64,000 bases of DNA, from positions 124,001-188,000 of the forward strand of contig JAKQUO010000008.1 in assembly GCA_029569255.1 (NCBI GenBank), written 5' to 3'. Positions 1 to 7,834 of the stretch are shown here, in pieces. Every line of letters starts with the position of its first letter. Positions within the stretch are counted from its first letter, which is position 1. The position numbers were made by a program, and so were the translations under genes. Source of the DNA: Acidobacteriota bacterium (lineage in GTDB: Bacteria; Acidobacteriota; Aminicenantia; Aminicenantales; Saccharicenantaceae). Under the pieces are notes generated by a model, which searched no databases, was not told the origin of the DNA, and saw only the letters and a list, made by a program, of their open reading frames with translations.

Positions 1-420
1 GCCTTCGTCGCGGCCGGCGTCCCCCTCGGCCTGTTCACGGTCTTCCTGGCCCACGTGACCTTCTGCGTCAGCTTCGTGGCCATGACCGTCCTCGGCCGGC
101 TCCAGGACTTCGACTTCTCGATCGTCGAGGCGGCCCGCGACCTCGGGGCCAGCCCGTGGCAGAGCGCCCGCAAGGTCCTCATCCCGGCGCTCATGCCGGG
201 CATCGTCGCCGGCGCGCTGCTGGCGTTCACCCTGTCGATCGACGACTTCGTCATCACCTTCTTCGTGGCCGGGCCTGGCTCGACGACCCTGCCGCTGCGG
301 ATCTACAGCATGATCAAATACGGCGCCCCGCCGATGATCAACGCCCTGTCGACCCTGCTCCTGGCCGTGACCTTCACGGCCGTGGTCGCCAGCCAGCGCC
401 TGGCCCGCGCAAAACGGTGA
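1..420 (+). CDS. potC: Polyamine ABC transporter permease, PotC type (5' truncated)
   Basis: The open frame enters from the left edge of the window, so the N-terminus is missing; about 139 residues remain. The part seen is the C-terminal half of a binding-protein-dependent permease: an EAA-like cytoplasmic loop (VEAARDLGASPWQSARKV, about residues 43-60) followed by hydrophobic helices with the DDFVITFF segment typical of the PotC/PotB family. It would form the membrane channel of a spermidine/putrescine-type importer. The substrate-binding lipoprotein follows about 240 bp downstream with its own promoter, which supports the assignment. Substrate is inferred from the family, not shown. Confidence 0.85.
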   Translation, partial: AFVAAGVPLGLFTVFLAHVTFCVSFVAMTVLGRLQDFDFSIVEAARDLGASPWQSARKVLIPALMPGIVAGALLAFTLSIDDFVITFFVAGPGSTTLPLRIYSMIKYGAPPMINALSTLLLAVTFTAVVASQRLARAKR

Positions 421-451
421 CGCGCAACGGATTCTCTTCCTTTTTGTGAGG

Positions 452-572
452 GCGAGACTGCCTCAAGAAGGGGACATGTACCTTCGGTACGTGTCCCCGG
501 TCGTGTCCGGCACGCGTCCCCGTTCGAACATACGGGACACGTACCGGGGCGGTACATGTCCCGACTCTCGCC
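452..572. repeat. Double-hairpin palindromic element (REP/MITE-like)
   Basis: Two hairpins are seen. The first has arms GGGGACATGTACC (470-482) and GGTACGTGTCCCC (486-498). The second has arms at 533-545 and 551-563. The four arms can also pair the other way: 471-482 with 551-562 and 487-498 with 533-544 are each perfect over 12 bp, so the unit is also one long nested inverted repeat. Outer flanks share GGCGAGA (452-458) and TCTCGCC (566-572). There is no T-tract after either hairpin, so a terminator is unlikely. Related arms recur elsewhere in the window. Confidence 0.8.
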
Positions 573-610
573 TTCAGCTCTTGGAAACGATCCCGAGGCT
601 ATTCCCCCCC

Positions 611-639
611 TTGAAAAGGCGGACCAACTGGACTATAAC
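611..639 (+). promoter_or_regulatory. Sigma70-type promoter of potD
   Basis: TTGAAA (611-616) and TATAAC (634-639) are separated by 17 bp. The start codon of potD is at 660, with CGGAG at 649-653 as ribosome binding site. The binding-protein gene can therefore be expressed independently of the permease upstream. Confidence 0.65.
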
Positions 640-659
640 GGGGACTTCGGAGCCGACGC

Positions 660-1772
660 ATGAACGGAACGCCCCAAGCCCACGCCCAGCCCCGCGCTCG
701 GGCCTGCGCGAGCGCGCGGGCCTTCGCCGTTTCCGCCGCTTCGTCTTTCGCGATCGCCGGCCTCGTCGCCGCCGCCGTCCTCGCGGCCGCCGCCTGCGGC
801 AAATCCAAGCCGGTCCTCAGCCTCTACACCTGGTCCGACTACATCAAGCCCGAGCTCATCCGCCGGTTCGAGCGCGAGCGCGGCTGCCGGGTCGTCCTGG
901 ACACCTTCGAGTCGAACGAGGCCATGTACGCCAAGCTCAGGGCGGGGGCGTCCGGCTACGACCTCCTGACGCCGTCGAGCTACATGGTCAGCCTCATGCG
1001 CGCCCAGGGGATGCTCCGGCGCCTCGACCACGCCCTCATCCCCAACCTCGCCCACGTCGACCCCGACTACCTGGCCCTGGCCTCCGACCCGGCCATGGAC
1101 CACTCCGTCCCGTACATGATCTCAAACAGCGGCATCGCCTACCTCGAGGGCCGGGTCCGGGACATCGTCCCCTCCTGGCGCATGTTCGGCCGCCAGGACC
1201 TCCGCGGCCGGATGACCATGTTCAACGACATGCGCGAGACGGTCGGCGCCGCGCTCAAGGCGCTCGGCCACAGCATCAACACGACCGACCCGGCGGAGCT
1301 CGCCGCGGCCGAGTCGCTTCTCCTCGAATGGAAGAAGAACATCGCCAAATTCGAGAACGAGCAGTACAAGATCGGGCTGGCCTCGGGCGAGTTCCTCCTC
1401 GTCCACGCCTGGAACGGCGACGTCTTCCAGGTCCGCAAGGAGAACCCCGACGTCCGCTTCCTCGTCCCCGAGGAAGGGGCGATCGTCTCCTGCGACGACC
1501 TCGTCATCCCGGCCGACGCCCGCGAGCCCGGCCTGGCCCACGCCTTCATCGACTTCCTCCACGACCCGGCCGTGGCCGCCGAGAACACCGCGGCCGTCTC
1601 CTTTCTCTGCCCCAACAAGGATTCTTACCCGCTCCTGCCCGCGGAGATCCGCGACGATCCGGGCATCTTCATGGCCCCTGAGATCCGGGCCAGGAGCGAG
1701 TTCATCGCCGACATCGGGGCCGCCAACGCCCTCTACGTCCAGGTCTGGGACCGCCTCAAGTCCGCCCGCTGA
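660..1772 (+). CDS. potD: Spermidine/putrescine-binding lipoprotein, PotD-like
   Basis: 370 residues. A long N-terminal region ends in a lipobox (LAAAAC, Cys46), so the mature protein is predicted to be a lipid-anchored periplasmic binding protein. The mature part opens with LSLYTWSDYIKPELIRRFE, the hallmark start of PotD/PotF-type polyamine binding proteins, and continues through the two-lobed fold of family-1 extracellular solute-binding proteins. It lies downstream of the PotC-type permease. The ATPase and the second permease are presumably left of the window. Substrate is inferred from family membership; other polyamines or amines are possible. Confidence 0.85.
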   Translation: MNGTPQAHAQPRARACASARAFAVSAASSFAIAGLVAAAVLAAAACGKSKPVLSLYTWSDYIKPELIRRFERERGCRVVLDTFESNEAMYAKLRAGASGYDLLTPSSYMVSLMRAQGMLRRLDHALIPNLAHVDPDYLALASDPAMDHSVPYMISNSGIAYLEGRVRDIVPSWRMFGRQDLRGRMTMFNDMRETVGAALKALGHSINTTDPAELAAAESLLLEWKKNIAKFENEQYKIGLASGEFLLVHAWNGDVFQVRKENPDVRFLVPEEGAIVSCDDLVIPADAREPGLAHAFIDFLHDPAVAAENTAAVSFLCPNKDSYPLLPAEIRDDPGIFMAPEIRARSEFIADIGAANALYVQVWDRLKSAR

Positions 1773-1790
1773 AGAGGCCGCCGAGCGGCG

Positions 1791-4067
1791 CTAGAAATTG
1801 AAAGTGTAGTTGAACTTCGCATAGAGGGCCCGGCCGCTCAGGGAGGGCGGCACGGGCGTCCGCGACAGGCGGTCGGTATTTCGGCCCTCGTTGCAGACGA
1901 GATAGACGTCCGTGCCCTCGCGCGGGTTGTAGCGGAGCCTCACGTTGGCCGCCACGGTGTCGTCGGCGCCGTTGTACTGGACGAGGGCGCTCGCGGAGAA
2001 CTTGACGCTGAGCGTCGCCAGCACCTTGACCTGCCCGATGGGCGCGATGTACGTCTGGTCCCGGGCCGGGAACCGGACCAGGTTGTATTGCAGGAGACCC
2101 GAGACCTCGAGATCGGGGATGCCCGACCAGGTCGGCCTCGCGCCGAGCGAGACGCGCCAGCCGTCGTAATAGCCGCCGACGGTCCCGGTGAGGGCGGTGT
2201 TGAGCAGGCGCCCGGGCGGGGTCTGCAGGAAGAACTCCGCGCCGGGGAAGACGTAGCGGCCGACCGGCACGAGGATGTCGTCCGTGAGCTCGTAGGGCTG
2301 GTCGAGCTCCTCGATGTTGAGCTTCGGCCAGATCCGTCCGCCGAAGCCGCTCTTGGCCGCGAACTCCCAGCCCGGCCCGACCTCGGCCAGCGTGACCCGC
2401 CGCGTGTCGTTGTCCCAGTAGACCCGGCCCTCGACGAAGCCGTCGTGGCTCGTCAGCGCCGAAGCCTTGCCCGGGAACCAGCCGTACAGGGTCCGCGTGT
2501 AAAAGGCTGTGTAGTTCTCGAACTGCATGAAGCCCATGTCCGGGTCGAAATCCCGCCCGACCCGGGCGAGCCGGACGGTCGTCCCGAAGCCCCGGGTCGT
2601 CCGCCGCTCCCACATCACGGCGAACCGCGCCGCGTCGAGCGAGAAGGCCCGGTTGGCCTTCCCGTTCTCGAACGTCTGGGCCCACTGCAGGGTGAAGTAA
2701 TCGTCCCCCCTCACGCGCCAGATCCCGTCGAGGCCGTAAGCGACGTTGTAGCCCCCGCCGGCCCCGAGACGGCTGGTCAGGATCCCGCCCACGTAGGAGA
2801 ACGGGTTGATGACCTGCCGCCGCAGCCGCAGGACGCCGAAGTTCTCGGACGGGTTCTCGTCGAGGGCGGCCGTCTGCATGTCGAGGAAGCCGACGTCCCA
2901 CCCCCCCAGGCGGCCGACCAGCCTGGCCCCGCCGTAGATGCGGACGGGCTTGTCGTCGACGAGGCCGATCCGGCGGCTGTAGAACAGGGTGTTGACGCTG
3001 CCCATGGGGAAATCGAAGTTGCTGGAGCGCTCCTGGAAGAAGAGGCGCTTCTCCGGGAAGAAGACCGAGAAGCGGGTCAGGTTGACCTGGACGTCGTCGG
3101 CCTCGACCTGGGCGAAATCGGGATTGACCGTAGCGTCGAAGGTCAAGTTGCCCGTCAAGCCGTACTTCAGGTCGAGGCCGAGCTCGAGCTTGGGCGAGCC
3201 GTCCCTGACGTAGGCCGTCTCCTCGTCGTTGAGCTCGTAGAACCGGTCGAAGCCGCCGAGGGCGTAGGGCGTGAGATAGAGCGGCCGGCGCGGCCGCAGC
3301 CCCGGCCACACGGTCTCTTGGCACTGCGAGGGCTTCCAGGAGCTCATCTGGCCCCAGTTCATGGGAATGGCCGGGAAGGTGTCGATCTCGCTCCGGCGGG
3401 CCAGCCAGCGGAAGACGGTCACGCCCATGACCACCTCGCCGCCCTTGGGCTGGAAGCGGAGGCTCGAGAGCGGGATGCGCATCTCGACGGACCAGCCCTC
3501 GTCCCCGCGGACGACGGCGACGTCCCAGAACGTGTTCCAGCTCAGGTTGACGGGCATGTCGTTCGCCTGCTGCATCTGAGCGTCCCGGAAGATCGCCGCG
3601 TCGAAGCGCAGGCCGGCCGGGGTGGTGAAGAAGGCCAGGGCGTTCTCCTTGTCGTTGAACGTGTCGAAGAAGACGCCGAACCAGTCCGACGTCGAGACCA
3701 TGGCATCGCGCTTCTTGGTCGGGGCCTGGATCCGGTCCGGTTCCCGGTCGCACATCCGCGCGGCGACGTAGACGAAATCGTCGTCGTACGCGAGGAGGGC
3801 TTCGCTCCGCTCCGAGGCGGGCTCGCCGAACGTCGGCGATTGCATGACCATGCGGAACGGCGGCACGCCCGCCCAGGCGGGCTCTTCGATGCGGCCGTCG
3901 AGGGCGACGGGGCCGGCGATGCGGGGGACGGTGAGGCGCTCGGTCCGGGGCAGCTTCAAGATGTCGAGGACCGCGGACGGCGGGGCCTGGGCCGCGAGAC
4001 GGGCGGCGCCCAGGGCCAGCAGGAGCGCCGACGGGGCCCCCTGACGGAGCTTTTCCCCCCAAATCAT
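1791..4067 (-). CDS. DUF5916 outer-membrane protein with N-terminal CBM9-like domain
   Basis: 758 residues. The N-terminus is hydrophobic and ends near LAAQAPP, read as a signal peptide. Residues about 50-240 resemble the carbohydrate-binding family 9-like domain (ALDGRIEEPAWAGVPPF start, WFGVFFDTFND segment). The remainder resembles the DUF5916 beta-barrel region with alternating strands, and the chain ends in YTFNF, a terminal aromatic typical of outer-membrane barrels. It starts only 2 bp after the stop of the upstream peptidyl-prolyl isomerase, so the two are probably co-transcribed. Family function is unknown; surface sugar or polymer handling is a guess. Confidence 0.8.
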   Translation of the reverse strand: MIWGEKLRQGAPSALLLALGAARLAAQAPPSAVLDILKLPRTERLTVPRIAGPVALDGRIEEPAWAGVPPFRMVMQSPTFGEPASERSEALLAYDDDFVYVAARMCDREPDRIQAPTKKRDAMVSTSDWFGVFFDTFNDKENALAFFTTPAGLRFDAAIFRDAQMQQANDMPVNLSWNTFWDVAVVRGDEGWSVEMRIPLSSLRFQPKGGEVVMGVTVFRWLARRSEIDTFPAIPMNWGQMSSWKPSQCQETVWPGLRPRRPLYLTPYALGGFDRFYELNDEETAYVRDGSPKLELGLDLKYGLTGNLTFDATVNPDFAQVEADDVQVNLTRFSVFFPEKRLFFQERSSNFDFPMGSVNTLFYSRRIGLVDDKPVRIYGGARLVGRLGGWDVGFLDMQTAALDENPSENFGVLRLRRQVINPFSYVGGILTSRLGAGGGYNVAYGLDGIWRVRGDDYFTLQWAQTFENGKANRAFSLDAARFAVMWERRTTRGFGTTVRLARVGRDFDPDMGFMQFENYTAFYTRTLYGWFPGKASALTSHDGFVEGRVYWDNDTRRVTLAEVGPGWEFAAKSGFGGRIWPKLNIEELDQPYELTDDILVPVGRYVFPGAEFFLQTPPGRLLNTALTGTVGGYYDGWRVSLGARPTWSGIPDLEVSGLLQYNLVRFPARDQTYIAPIGQVKVLATLSVKFSASALVQYNGADDTVAANVRLRYNPREGTDVYLVCNEGRNTDRLSRTPVPPSLSGRALYAKFNYTFNF

Positions 4068-4069
4068 CC

Positions 4070-4699
4070 CTAGAGGATAGCCGAATCAATGCGGGGACAC
4101 AAGAGAGAGTCAAACCTATTTTTTATCGAAGAAAGCGGGTTTGACCCTGTCTCTCTGATCGAGGCGCGGCGGATGACGACCGGCTCGAGCGGCTTGTGCA
4201 TGGCCATCTTCCTGTCGGGCCCCTCCCAGCGCTCCTCGACGGGGACGTTGGCGATTCTCTCGAGGACTTCGGCTCCCTCGACGAGCCGGCCGAAGACGGT
4301 GTAACGGCCGTCGAGGTGCGGCCTCGGCGCGACGCAGACGTAGATCTCGGAATCGCCGCTCCACTCGTCGCCCGTCCGGCCCAGCCCCAACGTGCCGAAG
4401 AGGTGCGGCCGGCGGTTGAACTCGGGCGGCAGCTTGGGCGCGTCGCCGCCGCCGGCCTGGATGACGTGCCCCTTGACGACCCGGTAGAAGTCCTTGCCGT
4501 CGTAAAACCCGCTACGGACGAGGTCCTTGAACTGGGCGACGGTCCGGGGCGCGTCCTCCGGGAAGAGCTCGAACGCCATCCGTCCCATGGACGTCTCCAG
4601 GACGCAGACCTCGCCCCCGGGCGGCGGGGCGGGGCGGCGGCAGGCGGCGAGCGCGGCGAGGTGGAGAACGGCCAAGGCGGCAAGGAAAGCGTGTTTCAT
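4070..4699 (-). CDS. Cyclophilin-type peptidyl-prolyl isomerase lipoprotein
   Basis: 209 residues. The start at 4699 was chosen because it gives a clean lipoprotein signal (LHLAALAAC). The cyclophilin fold is recognised by METSMG-type opening (LETSMGRMAFELFPEDAPRT), FYDGKDFYRVVKGHVIQAGG, and GRYTVFGRLVEG. It probably helps fold exported proteins. The native fold seems to end at about EPVVIRRASI; the last roughly 28 residues are encoded by a palindromic repeat element that fills the gap to the next gene, so this C-terminus is probably acquired and not functional. Confidence 0.85.
   Translation of the reverse strand: MKHAFLAALAVLHLAALAACRRPAPPPGGEVCVLETSMGRMAFELFPEDAPRTVAQFKDLVRSGFYDGKDFYRVVKGHVIQAGGGDAPKLPPEFNRRPHLFGTLGLGRTGDEWSGDSEIYVCVAPRPHLDGRYTVFGRLVEGAEVLERIANVPVEERWEGPDRKMAMHKPLEPVVIRRASIRETGSNPLSSIKNRFDSLLCPRIDSAIL
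4093..4156. repeat. GGGTCAAACC-type palindromic element
   Basis: TCAAACC (4110-4116) pairs with GGTTTGA (4138-4144), flanked by AGAGAGA on the left and TCTCTCT on the right, with an AT-rich loop between. The left end carries GCGGGGACACAAG (4091-4103), whose reverse complement occurs exactly at 56677-56689. The element overlaps the 3' end of the peptidyl-prolyl isomerase gene. Confidence 0.65.
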
Positions 4700-4734
4700 G
4701 GCGAGACGACTATAGATTCGGACGGCGTGCCGAG

Positions 4735-4920
4735 TCAACGGCCGGGATCGACAACGGGGACGTCCCGGAGCGTCATGCCGTCCCAGGCGACGAAGGGGTC
4801 CCCCTTGTCCCGCGACCCGATGACCCGCGACTGGACGAAGTCCATGCCGGGGGATGGGGGGATCCCTTCTCCGGTCCTCCCGGCCCGCACCGCCCGCGCC
4901 ATTCGCGTTTCCAGCCTCAT
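4735..4920 (-). CDS. Possible 61-residue ORF or gene remnant
   Basis: A reading frame starts MRLETRMARAV and ends DVPVVDPGR, lying between the isomerase (start 4699) and the divergent thioredoxin-barrel gene. The stretch GDPFVAWDGMTLRDVPVVD reads like normal folded protein and not like a GC-rich antisense frame, but no family was recognised and no convincing ribosome binding site is seen. It could be a remnant of a longer gene. Otherwise the 4700-4977 interval holds nothing recognisable. Confidence 0.25.
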   Translation of the reverse strand: MRLETRMARAVRAGRTGEGIPPSPGMDFVQSRVIGSRDKGDPFVAWDGMTLRDVPVVDPGR

Positions 4921-4977
4921 GCTGAAACACCGAAACCCGCCTGTCACGATGTCCGGCCGGGCGGCGGCCGAGGCGCC

Positions 4978-5007
4978 TTGACACCGCCCTCGGCCCGGGC
5001 CTATAGT
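4978..5007 (+). promoter_or_regulatory. Consensus sigma70 promoter, probably giving a leaderless mRNA
   Basis: TTGACA (4978-4983) and TATAGT (5002-5007) are separated by 18 bp. A GTG codon lies 6 nt after the -10 box (5014), exactly where transcription would be expected to start. A TTG at 4978, which would give a longer ORF, is part of the -35 box and is rejected as a start. Confidence 0.7.
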
Positions 5008-5013
5008 CCGGGC

Positions 5014-6972
5014 GTGGGAAGTCGGATCGGCGGGGTCCTCGGTGTTGCCTGCGCCGTCCTTTCCTTCTCGATCTTCCCGACGGCCGTCCTCGCCCAGAAG
5101 GCCCCCGATTTCACCCTGAACGGCCTCGACGGCCGGGCCGTCCGGCTGAGCGAGGCCGCCGCGGGCAGGGTCACGCTCATCAATTTCTGGGCCACCTGGT
5201 GCGTCCCCTGCGTCAAGGAGCTCCCTCACCTCCAGAGCCTTCAGGACCGCCTCGCGGACCGGGGCCTCCGGGTCCTGAGCGTCAGCACCGACGGGCCGGA
5301 CCGGCTGGCCGCGGTGTCCGCCTTCGTCGGGCGCTACGGCTTCACCATGCCCGTCCTGCTCGACAGCCGGTCCGAGGCCGTGGCGCTGTTCGATCCCCGG
5401 CTCGTCCTGCCCTTCACGGTCATCCTCGACCGGGCCGGCCGGGTCCGCTTCGCCCATCAGGGCTACAGCCCCGGCGACGAGCGCCTGTTCGAGAACGAGG
5501 TCCTCTCTCTCCTCGAAGAGGCCGAAGCCCGGCCGAAGGCGAAGCCGGCCGTCCGGGTCAACGAATCCCTGCTGCTCCGCCTGCCGAGCGCGTCATCGGG
5601 GGACGCGGACCGGGAGGGCTATGCCGAGGTCCTCGACCAGCTCGAGCTGACGGCTTCGAGCGGCGGCCTCCTGGCCGGAGTCCGCGTGGACGGGGCCGTC
5701 AGCCTCTCGCCCCTCGAGGCGTCTGTCCGGTTGGCCAAGCGCTATGCCCAGTATTCGACCAAGGCTTTGCGGGCCCGGGCCGGCGACTTCCACGCGTCGC
5801 TCGGGCGCGGCCTCGTCTTCAGCCTGGTCAAGGTCTTCGAGGAGGAGGGCCTCGATTACGTCGTCGACACGACCGTGGACGGCGGTCAAGTCGCGCTCGG
5901 CGCAGACCCCTTCAACGGAGAGGCCTTCGGGGGCTTCGTCGACCGGCCAGAGGACCGGAGCGTCCGGGACAAGGTCCTCGGCGGGGCTCTGGGCTGGAAG
6001 ATCGCCGGTTTCGGGACCGTCCGCGTCCAGGCGGCGACCGCCGCGCTCGAACCCGGCGGCGCGTTCGGCAGCCGCCGCGCCGACCTGGGCTCGGTCAGCC
6101 TGGAGGTCCCCGGCCTCCGGGGTCTGGCCGAGATCTACGGGGAGTTCTCGCTCATCCGGCGCCGGACCTACGATGCCGAGGCCCCCGTCAACGGGCATGG
6201 TTTGTACGTGGGATCGAAGCTCCGCGCCGGCAGATTCTCGCTGCTCCTCGAAATGAAGGATTATCGGGAGCTCAACTTCGAGTACGCCCGGCCGCCCTTG
6301 CTGGAGGCCGAGGAGCTCGACATCGTGGCCGGCCAGTTCGACCTCGACCGGACGGACGTCACGGGCTTCGCGGCCCGGATCGACCATTACTCCCCGGCCT
6401 CGGCGACGCTCCTCTACGCCAAGGGTCTCCTCGTCGATGACTCGCCTGAAGCGCACCCTCAATACGGGGCTTACGAGCGCAGGATCGGCCACGTCTTCGG
6501 CGGCGTCGAGAAGAAATTCTCCGGCGGCGGCTATCTCAACGCCTTGGCCGGATGGCGCTCGGAATCGGCGTCGTCCGTCGCTTTCCTGAGCACCGACGGG
6601 ACGACGGTCCACGATCAGCTCAACGTCAATTGGCCGCTAGCGGGGCGGTGGAGCCTCGAGGCGGACTGGAAGCACAAGGTCTTCGACGGCGACGGCTACG
6701 GTTATCACGAGGTCCGGGCCGGCCTGTCCCTCCACCGGTCGCCGCGCTGGGTGCTGTCGGTCCTCTACGAAAGGACGACGGACCCGGCCGTCGTCTTCGC
6801 CACGGGCCGGAAAGATTTCTGGGCCGGGCAGCTGGAGCTGCGGCTGGCCGGAGGCCACTCCTTGCGCCTGTTCGCGGGGGCCACCAAGGGCTCCATGAAG
6901 TGCGCCGGCGGCGTCTGCCGCCTCTTCCCGCCGTTCGAGGGCGTGCGCCTGGAGGCGTTCCTCAGGTTCTAG
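5014..6972 (+). CDS. TlpA-like thioredoxin fused to a C-terminal outer-membrane beta-barrel
   Basis: 652 residues from GTG. A signal peptide ends at about VLAQ (residue 28). Residues 30-170 are a TlpA/AhpC-type thioredoxin domain with the redox motif WCVPC (Cys63, Cys66) and a cis-proline region LPFTVI. From about residue 200 to the end the sequence is amphipathic beta-strand rich, ending RLEAFLRF, as in DUF6029-like outer-membrane barrels. The predicted protein places a periplasmic disulfide/redox domain in front of a barrel. The stop codon overlaps that of the convergent thioredoxin lipoprotein within the palindrome CTAG. The redox partner is unknown. Confidence 0.8.
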   Translation: MGSRIGGVLGVACAVLSFSIFPTAVLAQKAPDFTLNGLDGRAVRLSEAAAGRVTLINFWATWCVPCVKELPHLQSLQDRLADRGLRVLSVSTDGPDRLAAVSAFVGRYGFTMPVLLDSRSEAVALFDPRLVLPFTVILDRAGRVRFAHQGYSPGDERLFENEVLSLLEEAEARPKAKPAVRVNESLLLRLPSASSGDADREGYAEVLDQLELTASSGGLLAGVRVDGAVSLSPLEASVRLAKRYAQYSTKALRARAGDFHASLGRGLVFSLVKVFEEEGLDYVVDTTVDGGQVALGADPFNGEAFGGFVDRPEDRSVRDKVLGGALGWKIAGFGTVRVQAATAALEPGGAFGSRRADLGSVSLEVPGLRGLAEIYGEFSLIRRRTYDAEAPVNGHGLYVGSKLRAGRFSLLLEMKDYRELNFEYARPPLLEAEELDIVAGQFDLDRTDVTGFAARIDHYSPASATLLYAKGLLVDDSPEAHPQYGAYERRIGHVFGGVEKKFSGGGYLNALAGWRSESASSVAFLSTDGTTVHDQLNVNWPLAGRWSLEADWKHKVFDGDGYGYHEVRAGLSLHRSPRWVLSVLYERTTDPAVVFATGRKDFWAGQLELRLAGGHSLRLFAGATKGSMKCAGGVCRLFPPFEGVRLEAFLRF

Positions 6973-7730
6973 AGATACTTCTTGATCGCCGTGGAGATCT
7001 CGGACTCGTAATAGCCGGCCCTCTTGTAGCGGATGGTCATGTTCCTGTCGAGGACGATGTTCAATGGGATGGAGCCCTCCCCGAAGATCGCCCAGAGGGT
7101 CCACGCGTTGTCGTCGAGGACGGAGAACGTCAGCCCGTAGGTCGCCGCCCAGGTCGAGGGCGAGCCGTCGATCATGATGGTCAACATCTCGAAACCCTTG
7201 CTCTTATGGAGCTGATAGAGGCTTTCGGCCTTCTGGGCTTCATTCTGGCAAGGACCGCACCAGTCGGCCGAGAAATCGATCAGGACGACCTTGCCGAAAT
7301 AATCGTAGAGCGAGACGGGTTGCCCGTTCTGGTCGAGGGCGGTGAAGTCGGCCGCGATCTTCCCGACGACGGAGCCGAAGGCGGCCGGGGCGGCCGTGAA
7401 GGCCAGGTCGGAGCGGGACTGCCGCGCAAGCTCATAGTTCGACGGCGTGAATCCGTGGTTCCGCAGCGACGGCGTGACGACGAAGCTCGTCCCGGCGACG
7501 TCCGTGAACGAGAACGCCCCGGCGCCGTCCGTGACGGCGCTCTTGGACACGTCCCCGGAAAGGAAGACCGGGACGCCGGCCAGCGCCGTCCCGCCGGACT
7601 TGATCGTGCCCCGGAACGTGACCGTCCCGGGCGGCGGCTCGGGGCCCGCGGGCCCTCCGCCCTTGCAGGCCGGCAGGGCGGCCAGGGCCGCGGCCAGGCC
7701 AAGGGACAAGACGGCCGATCTCGTTTTCAT
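6969..7730 (-). CDS. Thioredoxin-family lipoprotein with carboxypeptidase-regulatory-like domain
   Basis: 253 residues. The start at 7730 gives a lipoprotein signal (ALAALPAC, Cys22) and is preceded by GGGAGAG. Residues 35-115 form a small beta-sandwich like carboxypeptidase regulatory domains (TFRGTIKSGGTALAGVPV). Residues 120-250 are a thioredoxin-like domain with WCGPC (Cys158, Cys161). It is probably a periplasmic thiol-disulfide oxidoreductase anchored in a membrane. It sits tail to tail with the thioredoxin-barrel fusion, so the locus holds two independent redox proteins. Confidence 0.85.
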   Translation of the reverse strand: MKTRSAVLSLGLAAALAALPACKGGGPAGPEPPPGTVTFRGTIKSGGTALAGVPVFLSGDVSKSAVTDGAGAFSFTDVAGTSFVVTPSLRNHGFTPSNYELARQSRSDLAFTAAPAAFGSVVGKIAADFTALDQNGQPVSLYDYFGKVVLIDFSADWCGPCQNEAQKAESLYQLHKSKGFEMLTIMIDGSPSTWAATYGLTFSVLDDNAWTLWAIFGEGSIPLNIVLDRNMTIRYKRAGYYESEISTAIKKYL

Positions 7731-7834
7731 GATCGCTCTCCCCTCCCGACGATCCCGCGCGATCCCGCGCTCCGTGGATAGAATATCCTCCCGGCCGGGC
7801 GGAGTTGTCAAGATTCCGTCAAGAATAGGGGCGT

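Noticed and set aside
470-563. Hairpins after potC as transcription terminators
   Set aside because: Neither is followed by a T-rich tract, and the same hairpins recur elsewhere, including inside a coding sequence.
2088-4073. 661-codon open frame on the plus strand
   Set aside because: It lies opposite the DUF5916 gene, whose domains and terminal Phe are clear. Very high GC keeps antisense frames open; the translation is Arg/Gly/Pro/Asp-rich without motifs.
4978-5013. TTG start for the thioredoxin-barrel gene
   Set aside because: The TTG is the first three bases of a TTGACA -35 box with a matching -10 box, and GTG 5014 gives a proper signal peptide.
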